DNA of 64,000 nucleotides from NCBI RefSeq assembly GCF_947499215.1, contig NZ_CANMNI010000001.1, positions 124,001-188,000 of the forward strand, in the 5' to 3' direction. Positions 9,401-17,905 of the stretch are shown piece by piece. Below the pieces are notes generated by a model. It worked only from the letters and a program-made list of their open reading frames with translations. It had not been told where the DNA came from and did no database searches. Each line of letters begins with the position of its first letter. Position 1 is the stretch's first letter. Origin of the DNA: an uncultured Pontibacter sp. (lineage in GTDB: Bacteria; Bacteroidota; Bacteroidia; Cytophagales; Hymenobacteraceae). The translations under genes were made by a program, and so were the position numbers.

Positions 9401-9811
9401 ACAGCCGATCAGTTGGACACCGTTCTTAGGCAGATGGTATACCAAGGCATCATCAGTGAGCGTGAAAAGCCGAATCTAAAGAAGAGTCTGGAAGAGGTGC
9501 TAAACCACCCGAAACTAAAGCATTATTTCTCAAACAAGGTGATTGTAGAGCACGAAAAAGAGCTGCTTGACGCCCGCGCTTACCTCTACAAACCGGACCG
9601 TGTGGTATTCGACTCGGGGCAAGTGGTGCTGATAGAGTTCAAGCTTCCGCCTCCCCTTCCCGAGCATCGCAACAAGCTCGACCATTATGCCGTGCGCTTC
9701 AAGCAACTGGGTCACGAAAAAGTAAAATGCCTCCTCTACTACTTCGACACAGAAGAACTGTATGAGTGGCAGTACGGCGGTAAAAGCCTGCAAATGGGAT
9801 TAGCACTGTGA
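6413..9811 (+). CDS. addA: AddA-like UvrD/REP helicase-nuclease
   Basis: A 1132-residue superfamily 1A helicase with a C-terminal nuclease domain. Walker A SSAGSGKT is at residues 10-17, motif Ia FTNDAAAEMKERI at about 44-56, and the Walker B LIDEFQDTS near 406. SITSIHKAKGLAYP-type motif V and NMLYVALTRP motif VI are present. The C-terminus has YKPDRVVF then VLIEFK near residues 1060-1077, a PD-(D/E)xK nuclease core. With AddB it would process double-strand ends for RecA loading. A candidate TATCTTTA -7 box lies at 6378-6385. AddB is encoded 1.2 kb downstream with two small genes between, so a shared operon is plausible but not proven. Confidence 0.88.
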   Translation: MTRNFKILSSSAGSGKTYTLTKEYLKLALRTSDPDYYRSILAITFTNDAAAEMKERILGALRNFNDTSLSGRSLEKSEQLLDYITEELSEQYKEETFDREIIRARAGILFTQILYNYSDFSVSTIDSFVNKIVQAFTKELNIPYNFEVDLDSQTLVTTAAQLLLDKVTNSKNDLLSETLEHYALEKAREGRSWNTLPDDLADFARNLLNEQVYEAVTDLKELTLEDFKSIRKQLKELQEGITEALQLEAKAALAAIENAGLSPADFFQSTRGLCGYFNKFSREADLNYGNNYARQTVEEGKWYAGKASTHTKSQIDSISQSLTEHYYAIEETKEKYAQLFTLIQAVVPHLYKVSVLNELEKCLQEIKLDRNTVHISEFNKRIIDIVLHEPVPFIYERLGEKYNHILIDEFQDTSVLQWNNLLPLVDNAIASGHFSMVVGDAKQAIYRWRGGEMEQILHLYKEETHKLYENRRHGNMIRERYESLQSNLFPDVLQENYRSRTEIIDFNNELFTFFSNSHADYGTFTSIYDKDFVQKSPLGSKQGGHVQILFTHPDDTNLKYDLKSCVRTEELYDEYTHEEEISYDESTLNMVLQLVQQGLVDGYTLRDMAILCRTNAKSKLIANFLKEKQYEIISQDSLSLQFAEVINLIIAMFRVFNRPNDTLAKSEALYLIHTVTSGIVPKTEQAQQIAAVANHADPQLFFEHLRSLNFDVKERETGNLSIYELTEQLIRIFNLLGQNNECEYLFRFLDLVLEYSLKNSNNLNNFLAYWDVQKEKLSINTPKDRNAITITSIHKAKGLAYPIVIIPFADWSTEPQTRALMWSRLPDDMGVMQKLKSVAVNISSKLENTVLAKQYSTEIEKTFIENLNMLYVALTRPIDRLYLIANGKDLTDDKKASRALDGSAKNVSHLLYRYLVHKELWQPEQLCYQVYAGADTKQGESDRELGTVYTLDFLQTTDWAQRLQLKQHANNVFDFETQTVQRTQNKKLHYALSRIITADQLDTVLRQMVYQGIISEREKPNLKKSLEEVLNHPKLKHYFSNKVIVEHEKELLDARAYLYKPDRVVFDSGQVVLIEFKLPPPLPEHRNKLDHYAVRFKQLGHEKVKCLLYYFDTEELYEWQYGGKSLQMGLAL

Positions 9812-9845
9812 TGCTGAAGAATGAATAATTACTCCTTCAGCATCA
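9809..9845 (+). other. 11-bp hairpin overlapping the AddA stop codon
   Basis: TGATGCTGAAG (9809-9819, beginning with the TGA stop) pairs with CTTCAGCATCA (9835-9845). No T-run follows, so it is a poor terminator. It may protect or process the mRNA between AddA and the next gene. Confidence 0.45.
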
Positions 9846-9860
9846 TTAACCTTTCACTGC

Positions 9861-9893
9861 AATTAATCATTATTCACTAATAATTAATCATTA
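9861..9893 (+). repeat. Direct repeat AATTAATCATTA before the DUF4287 gene
   Basis: Exact 12-mers at 9861-9872 and 9882-9893 lie within 40 bp of the start codon at 9899. A similar arrangement precedes AddB at 10989-11015. Confidence 0.6.
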
Positions 9894-9898
9894 AAAAA

Positions 9899-10453
9899 AT
9901 GGATCAGGCAGCACAGACGATGATCGACAACCTGCAGAAGAACACAGGTAAAAGCTTAGAAGAGTGGATAGGTATAGTAAAGGAAACGGGCCTACAGAAG
10001 CACGGCGAAATTGTCAAGTTCTTAAAATCAGACCACGGCTTTACACATGGTTTTGCCAACATGGTTGCTTTAAAGGCGAAAGGCACGGATGCGGGTTCTG
10101 CGGAAAGCCCGGAGCACTTGATCGACAAGCAATATAAAGGCAAAGAATCTCTGCAACCGCTATACCTGCAATTGGTCTCAGAACTGCAGAAGTTTGGTGA
10201 AGACGTTGAACTGGCCCCTAAAACTGCCTACGTAAGCGTTCGCAGCAAAAAACAATTCGCACTGATACAGCCATCAACCAAAACCAGACTCGATGTAGGA
10301 ATAAACCTAAAAGGAAAAGAGCCGGAAGGAAAACTGGAAAAGTCTGGAAGCTTTAACGCTATGTGCTCACACAGAGTTAGGTTGGAGAATGCGGAAGACA
10401 TTAACCCAGAGCTGATCAGCTGGCTGAAAGAGGCTTATGAGCAAGCAAAATAA
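9899..10453 (+). CDS. DUF4287 and DUF5655 domain protein
   Basis: A 184-residue soluble protein. Residues 1-60 fit DUF4287 (KNTGKSLEEWIGIVKETGLQKH, then DHGFTHGFANMVA), and residues 75-182 fit DUF5655 (KESLQPLYLQLVSELQKFG, then KTAYVSVRSKKQFALIQPST). Proteins with this pair are widespread and of unknown function; the DUF4287 part resembles a small helical nucleic-acid-associated fold. It lies between AddA and AddB in the same direction. The gap to AddA holds only a hairpin and a direct repeat, so co-transcription is possible. Confidence 0.8.
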   Translation: MDQAAQTMIDNLQKNTGKSLEEWIGIVKETGLQKHGEIVKFLKSDHGFTHGFANMVALKAKGTDAGSAESPEHLIDKQYKGKESLQPLYLQLVSELQKFGEDVELAPKTAYVSVRSKKQFALIQPSTKTRLDVGINLKGKEPEGKLEKSGSFNAMCSHRVRLENAEDINPELISWLKEAYEQAK

Positions 10454-10547
10454 CGAGGTCAGGCAGATCGAAATCAACTTTAGGAAGAATCAATAATATA
10501 ACTCATACTCCCCTTCTGATTTCAGGAGGTGCTTAGGGAAAATTACT

Positions 10548-10970
10548 ATGGAACAACGAATTACACTGATTACACTGGGAGTGCGCAACCTGCAGCGGTC
10601 CCGCGATTTTTACCAGAACATTTTCGGCTGGCAGCCGCTGGAAAGTACCAATGAAAGCATCGTTTTCTTTCAGCTAAATGGCATTCAACTGGCGCTTTTT
10701 CCGCAAGAGTCCTTGGCTGATGATGCTGGTGTGGAAGCGGATGGCAAAGGCTTCCGGGGTTTTTCGCTGGCCTATAATGTGCGATCTGAAAAGGAAGTGG
10801 ACGAGCTGGTTTCTAGTTTGGAAACTAAAGGTGCAACTGTGCTCAAACAGCCAGAAAAAGTATTTTGGGGCGGCTACAGCAGCTATATCACCGACCCGGA
10901 CGATAACCTGTGGGAGATCGCCTACAATCCGTTTCTGCCCATGGATGAGAGGGGAAACGTTGGAAGTTAA
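10548..10970 (+). CDS. VOC family (glyoxalase/bleomycin resistance-like) protein
   Basis: A 140-residue vicinal oxygen chelate protein with two beta-alpha-beta-beta-beta modules. The first begins LITLGVRNLQRSRDFYQNIFGW, the second carries YITDPDDNLWEIAYNP, where the Glu is a typical metal ligand. The substrate cannot be named; this short form is generally annotated as a lactoylglutathione-lyase-like or dioxygenase-like protein. It has no clear link to the AddAB genes on either side other than orientation. Confidence 0.85.
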   Translation: MEQRITLITLGVRNLQRSRDFYQNIFGWQPLESTNESIVFFQLNGIQLALFPQESLADDAGVEADGKGFRGFSLAYNVRSEKEVDELVSSLETKGATVLKQPEKVFWGGYSSYITDPDDNLWEIAYNPFLPMDERGNVGS

Positions 10971-10988
10971 TTTAACCTCCTAACAATT

Positions 10989-11015
10989 CACTCATTCACT
11001 TAATCACTCATTCAC
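10989..11015 (+). repeat. Direct repeat CACTCATTCAC before AddB
   Basis: Exact 11-mers at 10989-10999 and 11005-11015, ending 10 bp before the GTG start of AddB. One of several short word duplications found just upstream of start codons in this window. Confidence 0.6.
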
Positions 11016-11025
11016 AATTACCAAA

Positions 11026-13926
11026 GTGCAGACTTTCCTTGAGCTAACCGCCAAATACGTTTACGAGAAGTATAAAGAGAACATCAGCGAGCTGTGCATC
11101 ATTCTGCCATCTCGCAGGGCGAGCTTTTTCTTTAAAAATGCACTGGCGCAGGCAGCACCCGAACCCATCTGGTCGCCGGAAGTGTCGGGTATGGAGGATT
11201 TTATTACAAAGTTGGCAGGCATCGATGTGCTCGAGCCAATTAATCTGCAGCTTGAGTTATACGACCTCATGCGGGAACAGGATCCGACGCTGGACTTCGA
11301 CCAGTTTGTGACATGGGGCGGCACTTTACTCGACGACTTCAGCCGGATTGACCAGAACTTGGTGGACACGACCAAGCTGTTTGATTACCTGAGCGAAGCC
11401 AAGGCATTGGAGCGCTGGGACCCGAAGGATCTGGGCAAACCGATGTCCGCTACCATGAAGAAATACTTCAGCTTGTGGGACAATATTGAGAAGACTTACC
11501 ATAACCTGAAAGCCCGACTGGAACATAACAAGCAGGCTTATACCGGTATGGCTTACCGCAAAGTGGCTGAGAACATAGATCGCATCGCCAAGATGCCGGG
11601 CTGTGCCCAATACTTGTTTATTGGTTTGAATGCCCTGACAAGTTCTGAGGAAAAGATCATCCGGACATTGCTAAAGCACGACAAGGCTGAAGTGCTCTTT
11701 GACTCAGATGATTTTTACATGGAGGACGGCACAGCCAATCGTGCTGGTAGCTTCTTGCGCAAGTATAAAAGCACTTGGAATATGCCCGAGTGGCGCTGGC
11801 AACAGAACATGCTACTCACACAGGAGAAAGAGATTAATGTGATCGGGGTAGCCAATGCCAGCATGCAGGGCAAACTGGCCGGTCAGTTGCTGCAGGAAAT
11901 CCGGGAAAAAGACAAGCATGCGCAGGTGGCGATCGTGCTGCCTGACGAAACCTTGCTCCTGCCCGTGCTGCACTCTATACCGGATGAGGTGCCCAACTAC
12001 AACGTAACCATGGGACTTAGCTTCAAGGGTACGCCGCTTTACAATCTCATCGACCTCTTGTTCGATGTGCACCTGACGGGCGTTACTCAGTTGCAGGAAT
12101 CCGGCTACAAGGTATACCAGTACCACCACCTGACGGTCACCAAGCTCCTCACCCACCCGTTTATTCGACGCTACGAGTTATACCTGAATGAACAACCGGA
12201 TCAGGCTAAATACCATGGCTTCGTACAGAAAGTGCTCGACCACATTGTGCAGGACAATCGAGTGCTTATCACGGCCAATGATTTGCTGAAACTGGGCGAA
12301 AACCACCCGCTTTTCGAGGTTTTGTTCCGCTCGTGGCGCGACTGTGATGATATTATAGCCTCGCTGTACAAGCTGATCGACATGCTGCACAAAATGTACA
12401 GTCACCAGCCGAACACAATCGAGACGGAGTATCTGTATATCTTCTATACCATCGTGAAGCGGCTCGACACCATTTTCGACTGCCGGGAGCAGAAGATCTC
12501 GGTGCGCAGTTTCCGGAAGTTTTTAAATGAGCTGATCGCATCACAGCGCCTGCCTTTCAGCGGGGAACCGATCTCCGATGTACAGATCATGGGTATGCTC
12601 GAAACCCGTGCGCTCGATTTTGAGAACCTGATCATTTTGTCGGTGAACGAAAACACGCTGCCCGCTCCCAAGCGGCATGAGTCGCTGATGCCTTTCGATG
12701 TGCTGAAGCAGTTCGGACTGCCTACTTATGCTGAAACCGAAGGTGCTATGGCTTATAACTTTTATAGGTTATTACAGCGTGCCAAACGAGTCAACCTGCT
12801 GTATGTGCTGCCATCGGACACCTATGGCTCGGGCGAAAAAAGCCGCTTTGTACTGCAGCTGCAACACGATCTGGCCAAGCGCAATCCGGGCATCAAACTG
12901 CGCGATCTGACCGCTACGGTAGAATTGCGCAAGACTAAGAAGTACGACGAGGACATCGTGATCGAAAAGGACGAGCAGACACTCGAGCAGCTCAGAAAAG
13001 AACTGCAGCGCGGTCTTTATCCTTCGCACTTGAACATGTACATTAACTGTTCACTGCAGTACTACTTCAGCCGGATTGCCAAGATCAGGGAGATGGACGA
13101 GGTGGAAGAACAACTCGGTGCGGATCAGTTCGGTACTATCGTTCACCAAGTGCTAGAAGATTTCTTTCGCCCGTTTGAGCAGAACGGGCTGCCGATCGAA
13201 AAGCCGCACGTGGAGCAGATGCTCAGCCAGCTGCAGCAAAAGGTGGAATTGGAGTTCAAGAAAGTGACAAGGGGCGCCACACCAGAGCGCGGCATGAACT
13301 ACCTCCTCTACAAGGTGGCGGTGCAGGTGCTGGAGAAATACCTCCAAAGCTTATTAACCTCCGATGACGAGCTGCCGTTGTATGTGCTGCGCCTCGAAGA
13401 CCAGCTCGAAACCACGCTGCAGGTGCAGGTTGGCGATACGCTTATACCTGTCAAAGTAGCCGGCAAGGCCGACCGCATCGACCTGAAAGGCACTGAGCTG
13501 CGCGTAATCGATTACAAAACCGGCAAGGTGGAACGCAATCAGGTGAGCATTAAACCTGACGATCTGCAACAGCACTTTATCACTTCGCCCAAGTATGACA
13601 AAGCCCGGCAGTTGTGGCTTTATGAGTACATTCTGCAGCGCAATTTGCAACAAGCCCCGGATGTTTTGCTGCGCAACGCCCGCCATATGGATCCAGCACG
13701 CATTGTGGCGAAGTCCGGCATTCTGTCATTCCGGAATCTCGATGCCGGCGTACTCACAGCCGATTTTCCTTTTGAGCAGGCAAGCGGTAAAGACTTTATC
13801 AGTTCTTCCGAAGAATTTATTTCAAAGTTTGTAAATGAATTGCTAGACCCTAACGAGCTGATCCGCAAAACAAAAGACTTGGAGGTTTGCCAGTATTGCC
13901 CTTACAGGGGCATTTGTGCACGATAA
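11026..13926 (+). CDS. addB: AddB-like PD-(D/E)xK nuclease/inactivated helicase subunit
   Basis: A 966-residue protein beginning with GTG; no in-frame ATG is nearby upstream. The N-terminal ELCIILPSRRASFFFKNAL replaces a functional Walker A, as in AddB proteins that have lost ATPase activity. The C-terminal third carries the RecB-family nuclease: GTIVHQVLEDF (about 703-713), GKADRIDL, and IDYKTGK near 827-833. Four cysteines, C675, C955, C958 and C964 (CxxCxxxxxC at the extreme C-terminus), match the 4Fe-4S staple that surrounds the AddB nuclease domain. Partner of the AddA-like protein encoded upstream; together they resect DNA ends. Confidence 0.88.
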   Translation: MQTFLELTAKYVYEKYKENISELCIILPSRRASFFFKNALAQAAPEPIWSPEVSGMEDFITKLAGIDVLEPINLQLELYDLMREQDPTLDFDQFVTWGGTLLDDFSRIDQNLVDTTKLFDYLSEAKALERWDPKDLGKPMSATMKKYFSLWDNIEKTYHNLKARLEHNKQAYTGMAYRKVAENIDRIAKMPGCAQYLFIGLNALTSSEEKIIRTLLKHDKAEVLFDSDDFYMEDGTANRAGSFLRKYKSTWNMPEWRWQQNMLLTQEKEINVIGVANASMQGKLAGQLLQEIREKDKHAQVAIVLPDETLLLPVLHSIPDEVPNYNVTMGLSFKGTPLYNLIDLLFDVHLTGVTQLQESGYKVYQYHHLTVTKLLTHPFIRRYELYLNEQPDQAKYHGFVQKVLDHIVQDNRVLITANDLLKLGENHPLFEVLFRSWRDCDDIIASLYKLIDMLHKMYSHQPNTIETEYLYIFYTIVKRLDTIFDCREQKISVRSFRKFLNELIASQRLPFSGEPISDVQIMGMLETRALDFENLIILSVNENTLPAPKRHESLMPFDVLKQFGLPTYAETEGAMAYNFYRLLQRAKRVNLLYVLPSDTYGSGEKSRFVLQLQHDLAKRNPGIKLRDLTATVELRKTKKYDEDIVIEKDEQTLEQLRKELQRGLYPSHLNMYINCSLQYYFSRIAKIREMDEVEEQLGADQFGTIVHQVLEDFFRPFEQNGLPIEKPHVEQMLSQLQQKVELEFKKVTRGATPERGMNYLLYKVAVQVLEKYLQSLLTSDDELPLYVLRLEDQLETTLQVQVGDTLIPVKVAGKADRIDLKGTELRVIDYKTGKVERNQVSIKPDDLQQHFITSPKYDKARQLWLYEYILQRNLQQAPDVLLRNARHMDPARIVAKSGILSFRNLDAGVLTADFPFEQASGKDFISSSEEFISKFVNELLDPNELIRKTKDLEVCQYCPYRGICAR

Positions 13927-14068
13927 TTTAGCCGAACATCAGCATAATAAGGTTCGTAAGACGTTAAGAATTAAATTACCTGTATATAGGTTCGTTGCCA
14001 TTCTGAACGGATTCTGTAAGAAGCCTTTTATACGTCACACATTTTTAGTAATATCGGATTCGTAACAT

Positions 14069-15184
14069 ATGCCGGTAAACCAGAATACATTGCGTACCTC
14101 TATTGTCACCCTCCTTCTTGTATTTTCTTCTCTAGCTGTATTCGGACAGAGCGCCAACCTACAGGTGGTGGCCATGCCCGGCGATGGCATCTATACCTTG
14201 CTGCGCAGGCATGGGCTTAACCCCTCTGAGCACCTGAGTAAATTTATTGAGATCAACAGAGAGCGCTTCGGCAAAGACAATGGTTTGATCGCCGGTAAAG
14301 AATATACCCTGCCGGAGCTTGGCGCTCCGGAAGCAGCAGCTGCCGGTACAACGGCTGTGGACATGACAGGTATAAATGCCGCCACAGCTTCCGGGCCTAA
14401 TGTGAGCGAAGCTCCTGAGACTAGCTCGGCACCAGTAGCAAGTTCTAAGCGCGTGCTTGAAATGCCGTTGTTCGGAGACAAATATGCCCGTGTGGAAGTA
14501 AAAGACCAGAAGTTGGAAGGCGCAGTTTATTATCTCCTGTCAGGCCACGGCGGCCCCGACCCTGGTGCCGTTGGTAAGTATGGCAAGCATGAGGTGGCTG
14601 AGGACGAGTATGCCTATGATGTAACGATTCGACTGGCCCGCGTACTCATGGAGCATGGCGCCACTGTATACATGGTCATTCAGGATACGGATGACGGTAT
14701 ACGCGATGAAGGCGTCTTGAAAATGGACCGGGACGAAGTGGGGTATGGCGGACGCGTTATTCCGCTTAACCAGAGTGCCAGATTGCGACAGCGTACCGCA
14801 ATCGTGAACAGTCTATACCCAAAGCACAAGGGAGCGTACCAACGCATGCTCGCCATTCATGTTGATAGCCGCAGTGAAAGCCAGAACATTGACGTGTTCT
14901 TTTACCATCACGAAAACAGTAAAGACGGTGAGCAGCTCGCCAAAAACATTCATCAGACCTTTACCTCTAAGTACAAGCGCTACCAGCCCAATCGTGACTA
15001 CTCTGGCAACGTAACGCAGCGCAGTAGCCTCTATGTGATCAAATATAGCCACCCGCCCACGGTGTTTATTGAGCTTGGAAATATCCGTAACGTCAAAGAT
15101 CAGCGGCGTTTTGTTATTCCGGACAACCGTCAAGCCTTGGCAAACTGGATTTATGAGGGCTTGCTCTCTGATTATAAGAATTAG
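14069..15184 (+). CDS. Secreted N-acetylmuramoyl-L-alanine amidase (Amidase_3)
   Basis: A 371-residue protein with a Sec signal peptide (residues 1 to about 27, ending FGQ). A LysM-like module follows (GDGIYTLLRRHGLNP to AGKEYTLPEL, about 35-85), then an Ala/Ser-rich linker and the zinc amidase domain from about 145. GHGGPDPGAVG places one zinc ligand at H160, the HEVAED segment likely supplies the glutamate, and LAIHVDS gives H264. It cleaves the amide between MurNAc and L-Ala in peptidoglycan in the periplasm, for cell separation or wall turnover. The gene is monocistronic, with long AT-rich DNA downstream. Confidence 0.88.
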   Translation: MPVNQNTLRTSIVTLLLVFSSLAVFGQSANLQVVAMPGDGIYTLLRRHGLNPSEHLSKFIEINRERFGKDNGLIAGKEYTLPELGAPEAAAAGTTAVDMTGINAATASGPNVSEAPETSSAPVASSKRVLEMPLFGDKYARVEVKDQKLEGAVYYLLSGHGGPDPGAVGKYGKHEVAEDEYAYDVTIRLARVLMEHGATVYMVIQDTDDGIRDEGVLKMDRDEVGYGGRVIPLNQSARLRQRTAIVNSLYPKHKGAYQRMLAIHVDSRSESQNIDVFFYHHENSKDGEQLAKNIHQTFTSKYKRYQPNRDYSGNVTQRSSLYVIKYSHPPTVFIELGNIRNVKDQRRFVIPDNRQALANWIYEGLLSDYKN

Positions 15185-15794
15185 GAAACAGAAAGGACAG
15201 GCAGAGTCAAGTTACACTTACTGGCAAACTTATAAGACTCCCGACGAAAATAAAACCGCTCCTTCTTAGAGTCTGGATTCAGAAGTCTATTTGGTATCAT
15301 AATGCGCAGTTGCCTGATTCTGCTCAGTATTTTTTTTCTAATTGTTTAGTCTTTGTTTTTATAGCACTCGTCATACTTTTTTGGCCGCATAAACAAGTAT
15401 TTTAAAAGATCGTATCATTTATTAGGACCTAAGCCTCCTTGAACTGATAAAGCCGGACACACGATTTTACACCCTGCTGGCGGAGCATTGAAACTTTGGT
15501 AATGCCACCACATTAATAGCAGCCATAGCGGTTACCAGTCGTTTCCTTCTTCCCACCCTTCCTTTCCGTCTATTAATCCTCTTATAGTTGTTCGTGCAAT
15601 GCTGATATTAAGTACAATTTGACAAGTTGTATAAGTGTCTAAACAATGGAAATTTAAAAAGCAAAGTGCTTTAAAACAGGGCTCTATTTATAAGAATAAA
15701 ACTAACACAACACTCTTTCGTTAGTTATAGTATAAATAACAGTATTAAAATCGTTCAATTTTAATTATTAACTAACCACTAGAGGACTACTACT
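15185..15794. other. 610-bp AT-rich intergenic region
   Basis: It lies between the amidase and the outer membrane barrel gene. No credible open frame, tRNA, riboswitch or strong terminator is visible. The part nearest 15795 is very AT-rich, as expected for a promoter and leader, but no clean TAnnTTTG box is seen. Confidence 0.5.
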
Positions 15795-16391
15795 ATGAAA
15801 AGAATTTATTTACTATCAGCTCTGCTAATTTTTTTGTCAACCGCTGTTTTTGCGCAGGATGTTGAAGATCTTCCCCGGCCTCAAACATCAGCACCGGTAG
15901 CCAATGATGCCATACAGCAGGGAAACTGGATTGTGGGTGCCAGCGTTGCCAATGTCGGTCATAACTTCAAATCCGAAACATTCAGTCTGGATTTAACCCC
16001 AAGGGCAGGATATTTTATAAGCGATAATGCTGTTGTTGGTGCTCAGACACAACTCGGCCTATCCATCTACAGTGGCGGGGAGTCATTCCGATATGGTATC
16101 ACTCCATTTGTTCGTTATTACTTTCCTGAAGGTGCTTCAAATACCGGCAGGTTCTTCGGTGAAGCCGTAGTAGGTATTGCAGGTAGCTCTGACGAGGACA
16201 GCGAAGGCGACTCTGTATTTTCTCGGGTATATGGTATAAGTGGTGGCTATGCGTACTTTATAGCAAGAAACGTAGCATTGGAGGGTATGCTTAACCTGAT
16301 CCGCAGTAATGCCAATGTAGACTTTGGAGGATCGTCTACTGGTCTTTCTATTAGTCTAGGCTTACAGATCTATTTGCCAGCAGGCAATTAA
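15795..16391 (+). CDS. Outer membrane beta-barrel protein
   Basis: A 198-residue protein with a Sec signal peptide cleaved after FAQ (about residue 21). A short acidic/proline linker precedes alternating amphipathic strands: WIVGASVANVGHNF, LDLTPRAGYFISDNAVVGAQ, YGITPFVRYYFP, ending in LSISLGLQIYLPAGN with aromatic residues at strand ends. This is the pattern of small eight-stranded OmpX/OmpW-like barrels (PF13505 type). Function unknown, probably a structural or adhesive outer membrane protein. Terminated by the hairpin at 16412-16449. Confidence 0.85.
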   Translation: MKRIYLLSALLIFLSTAVFAQDVEDLPRPQTSAPVANDAIQQGNWIVGASVANVGHNFKSETFSLDLTPRAGYFISDNAVVGAQTQLGLSIYSGGESFRYGITPFVRYYFPEGASNTGRFFGEAVVGIAGSSDEDSEGDSVFSRVYGISGGYAYFIARNVALEGMLNLIRSNANVDFGGSSTGLSISLGLQIYLPAGN

Positions 16392-16411
16392 GTCGCTATA
16401 ATTTAAAATTC

Positions 16412-16449
16412 AAAGCCCGCTCCAGTTCTCTGAAGCGGGCTTTTGCTTT
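16412..16449. terminator. Terminator between the barrel gene and the phosphodiesterase gene
   Basis: AAAGCCCGCT / AGCGGGCTTT 10-bp stem with a 12-nt loop, followed by T-rich sequence. It serves the barrel gene and may serve the convergent minus-strand gene. Confidence 0.9.
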
Positions 16450-16473
16450 TTATACCTATCGGATTTTATAGAT

Positions 16474-17733
16474 TTATTTGAGTGTCTTCTCCACCAAGTG
16501 CCTGCTGCCGTCTATCTTGTGCGTATAAGGCAGTCCCAGTATCTCGGCTATCACAGGATAAACGTCCACGTTCCTAAAGCTCTCCACTTTTATACCTTGC
16601 TTAAAGGCTGGTCCCCACGCATAAAAGACCGTGTGCATTTCTTTTACCTTGGTCGCGTCATACCCGTGTTGACCCGGCGCGGGTGGTCGTGATGAAAAAT
16701 GAAACACCTTAGGCGCATCCGTCAGCAGCAATATATCGCCAATGCGGCCATATTTGTCGTCCTTTGTGCCATAGCGCAAGTGCTTTGGCATTTTTTTCTT
16801 GGTATACACGGCATACTCTTTCGCTTCCTTTTTGAGCTTCCGGTAAGTTGGCTTTACTGCTTTTTTATCTTTGGCGTGCAGCTCCACCACCATGCCTCCT
16901 CCCGATACCATAAACTTGGACGTGTCGATTGCGGCAGGCATGGGCAGGGTGTTTTTTGTATCTACTGCCAGCATGCCGTGGTCTGACACAAACACGTAAT
17001 TCACCGGCAAACCGGTTTGGGCGACAGCTTCGGTCAGCATTTGCATGTGCTTGTCGAGGTCCTGCACCGCTTGTCTGGTTTCAGGGGCCTCAGGGCCATA
17101 GCGGTGGCCGGCATGGTCTACTTCCGGTAAATAAAAAGTGATCAAATGCGGTCGTTTTTCCTCTGGCAGCTCGAGCCAGTCCACCACTGTCTGGATGCGG
17201 CGCTCTATAGGAATCACCTCATTATATATGTAGTGATAAGTAGACAGTATACCTTGAATGGGCGCTTCGGAACCGACCCAGAAAAAGCTTGCAGCGAGCA
17301 TTTGCTGTTGCTCGGCCAGCACCCAAAGCGGCGTGCCGCCATACCAGCTGCCATCTTCCACTTTGCTGCGGTCGCGCATGCTGTAGTGCTCTTTGCGCTG
17401 CGGGTCATAAAAATGATTATTGATGAGTCCGTGGCTCGACGGGTATAGGCCGGTCACGATAGAGTAATGGTTCGGGAAAGTCTTGGAGGGGAAAGCAGGT
17501 AGCATCGACTCCGCCTCTACTCCTTCAGCGCGCATGCCCTTTAAAAACCGGGCGTCGTACTTGTCGGCGTAATCGTAGCGGAAACCGTCTGCGGAGATGA
17601 GAATGACATAAGGCTTTTCCTGTTGTGCCGGGCTGTTATACCTGTCGGCGATAACACGCTGCACCGTGTCTACCTGTGCGAATGCCGGTCCCTGCCATAG
17701 CAGAAAGATCAGCAGAACAACAATCTTCTTCAT
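16474..17733 (-). CDS. Secreted ENPP-like ectonucleotide pyrophosphatase/phosphodiesterase
   Basis: A 419-residue protein of the alkaline phosphatase superfamily. An in-frame extension reaches 17769, but the ATG at 17733 starts a clean signal peptide (KKIVVLLIFLLWQGPAFAQ), so it is chosen. Metal and catalytic residues are visible: D49 in ISADGF, nucleophile T85 in FPSKTFPNH, DHAGHRYGP supplying Asp and two His, SDHG, and a late His in GQHGYD. This set is typical of bacterial NPP enzymes that hydrolyse phosphodiester or pyrophosphate bonds in nucleotides or lipids. Acts in the periplasm or outside. The substrate cannot be predicted. Confidence 0.87.
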   Translation of the reverse strand: MKKIVVLLIFLLWQGPAFAQVDTVQRVIADRYNSPAQQEKPYVILISADGFRYDYADKYDARFLKGMRAEGVEAESMLPAFPSKTFPNHYSIVTGLYPSSHGLINNHFYDPQRKEHYSMRDRSKVEDGSWYGGTPLWVLAEQQQMLAASFFWVGSEAPIQGILSTYHYIYNEVIPIERRIQTVVDWLELPEEKRPHLITFYLPEVDHAGHRYGPEAPETRQAVQDLDKHMQMLTEAVAQTGLPVNYVFVSDHGMLAVDTKNTLPMPAAIDTSKFMVSGGGMVVELHAKDKKAVKPTYRKLKKEAKEYAVYTKKKMPKHLRYGTKDDKYGRIGDILLLTDAPKVFHFSSRPPAPGQHGYDATKVKEMHTVFYAWGPAFKQGIKVESFRNVDVYPVIAEILGLPYTHKIDGSRHLVEKTLK

Positions 17734-17905
17734 GGCACGAAGATACGGCAAAAGCTGTGTATGCTCCACTTTCGAGTGTTATTATACTGTTAGCAGCATG
17801 CTATTCGGAAAATATGAGGTATAAATAAAATATTAAAAAGAAACATTTGTCATTATTCCGTACAGAAGTAATACATACCTTGGCACCAAAACAAGACAGA
17901 ATAAG

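Noticed and set aside
15302..15349. 15-residue hydrophobic frame in the long gap after the amidase gene
   Set aside because: Short frames like this are expected by chance in AT-rich DNA; no promoter or conservation evidence.
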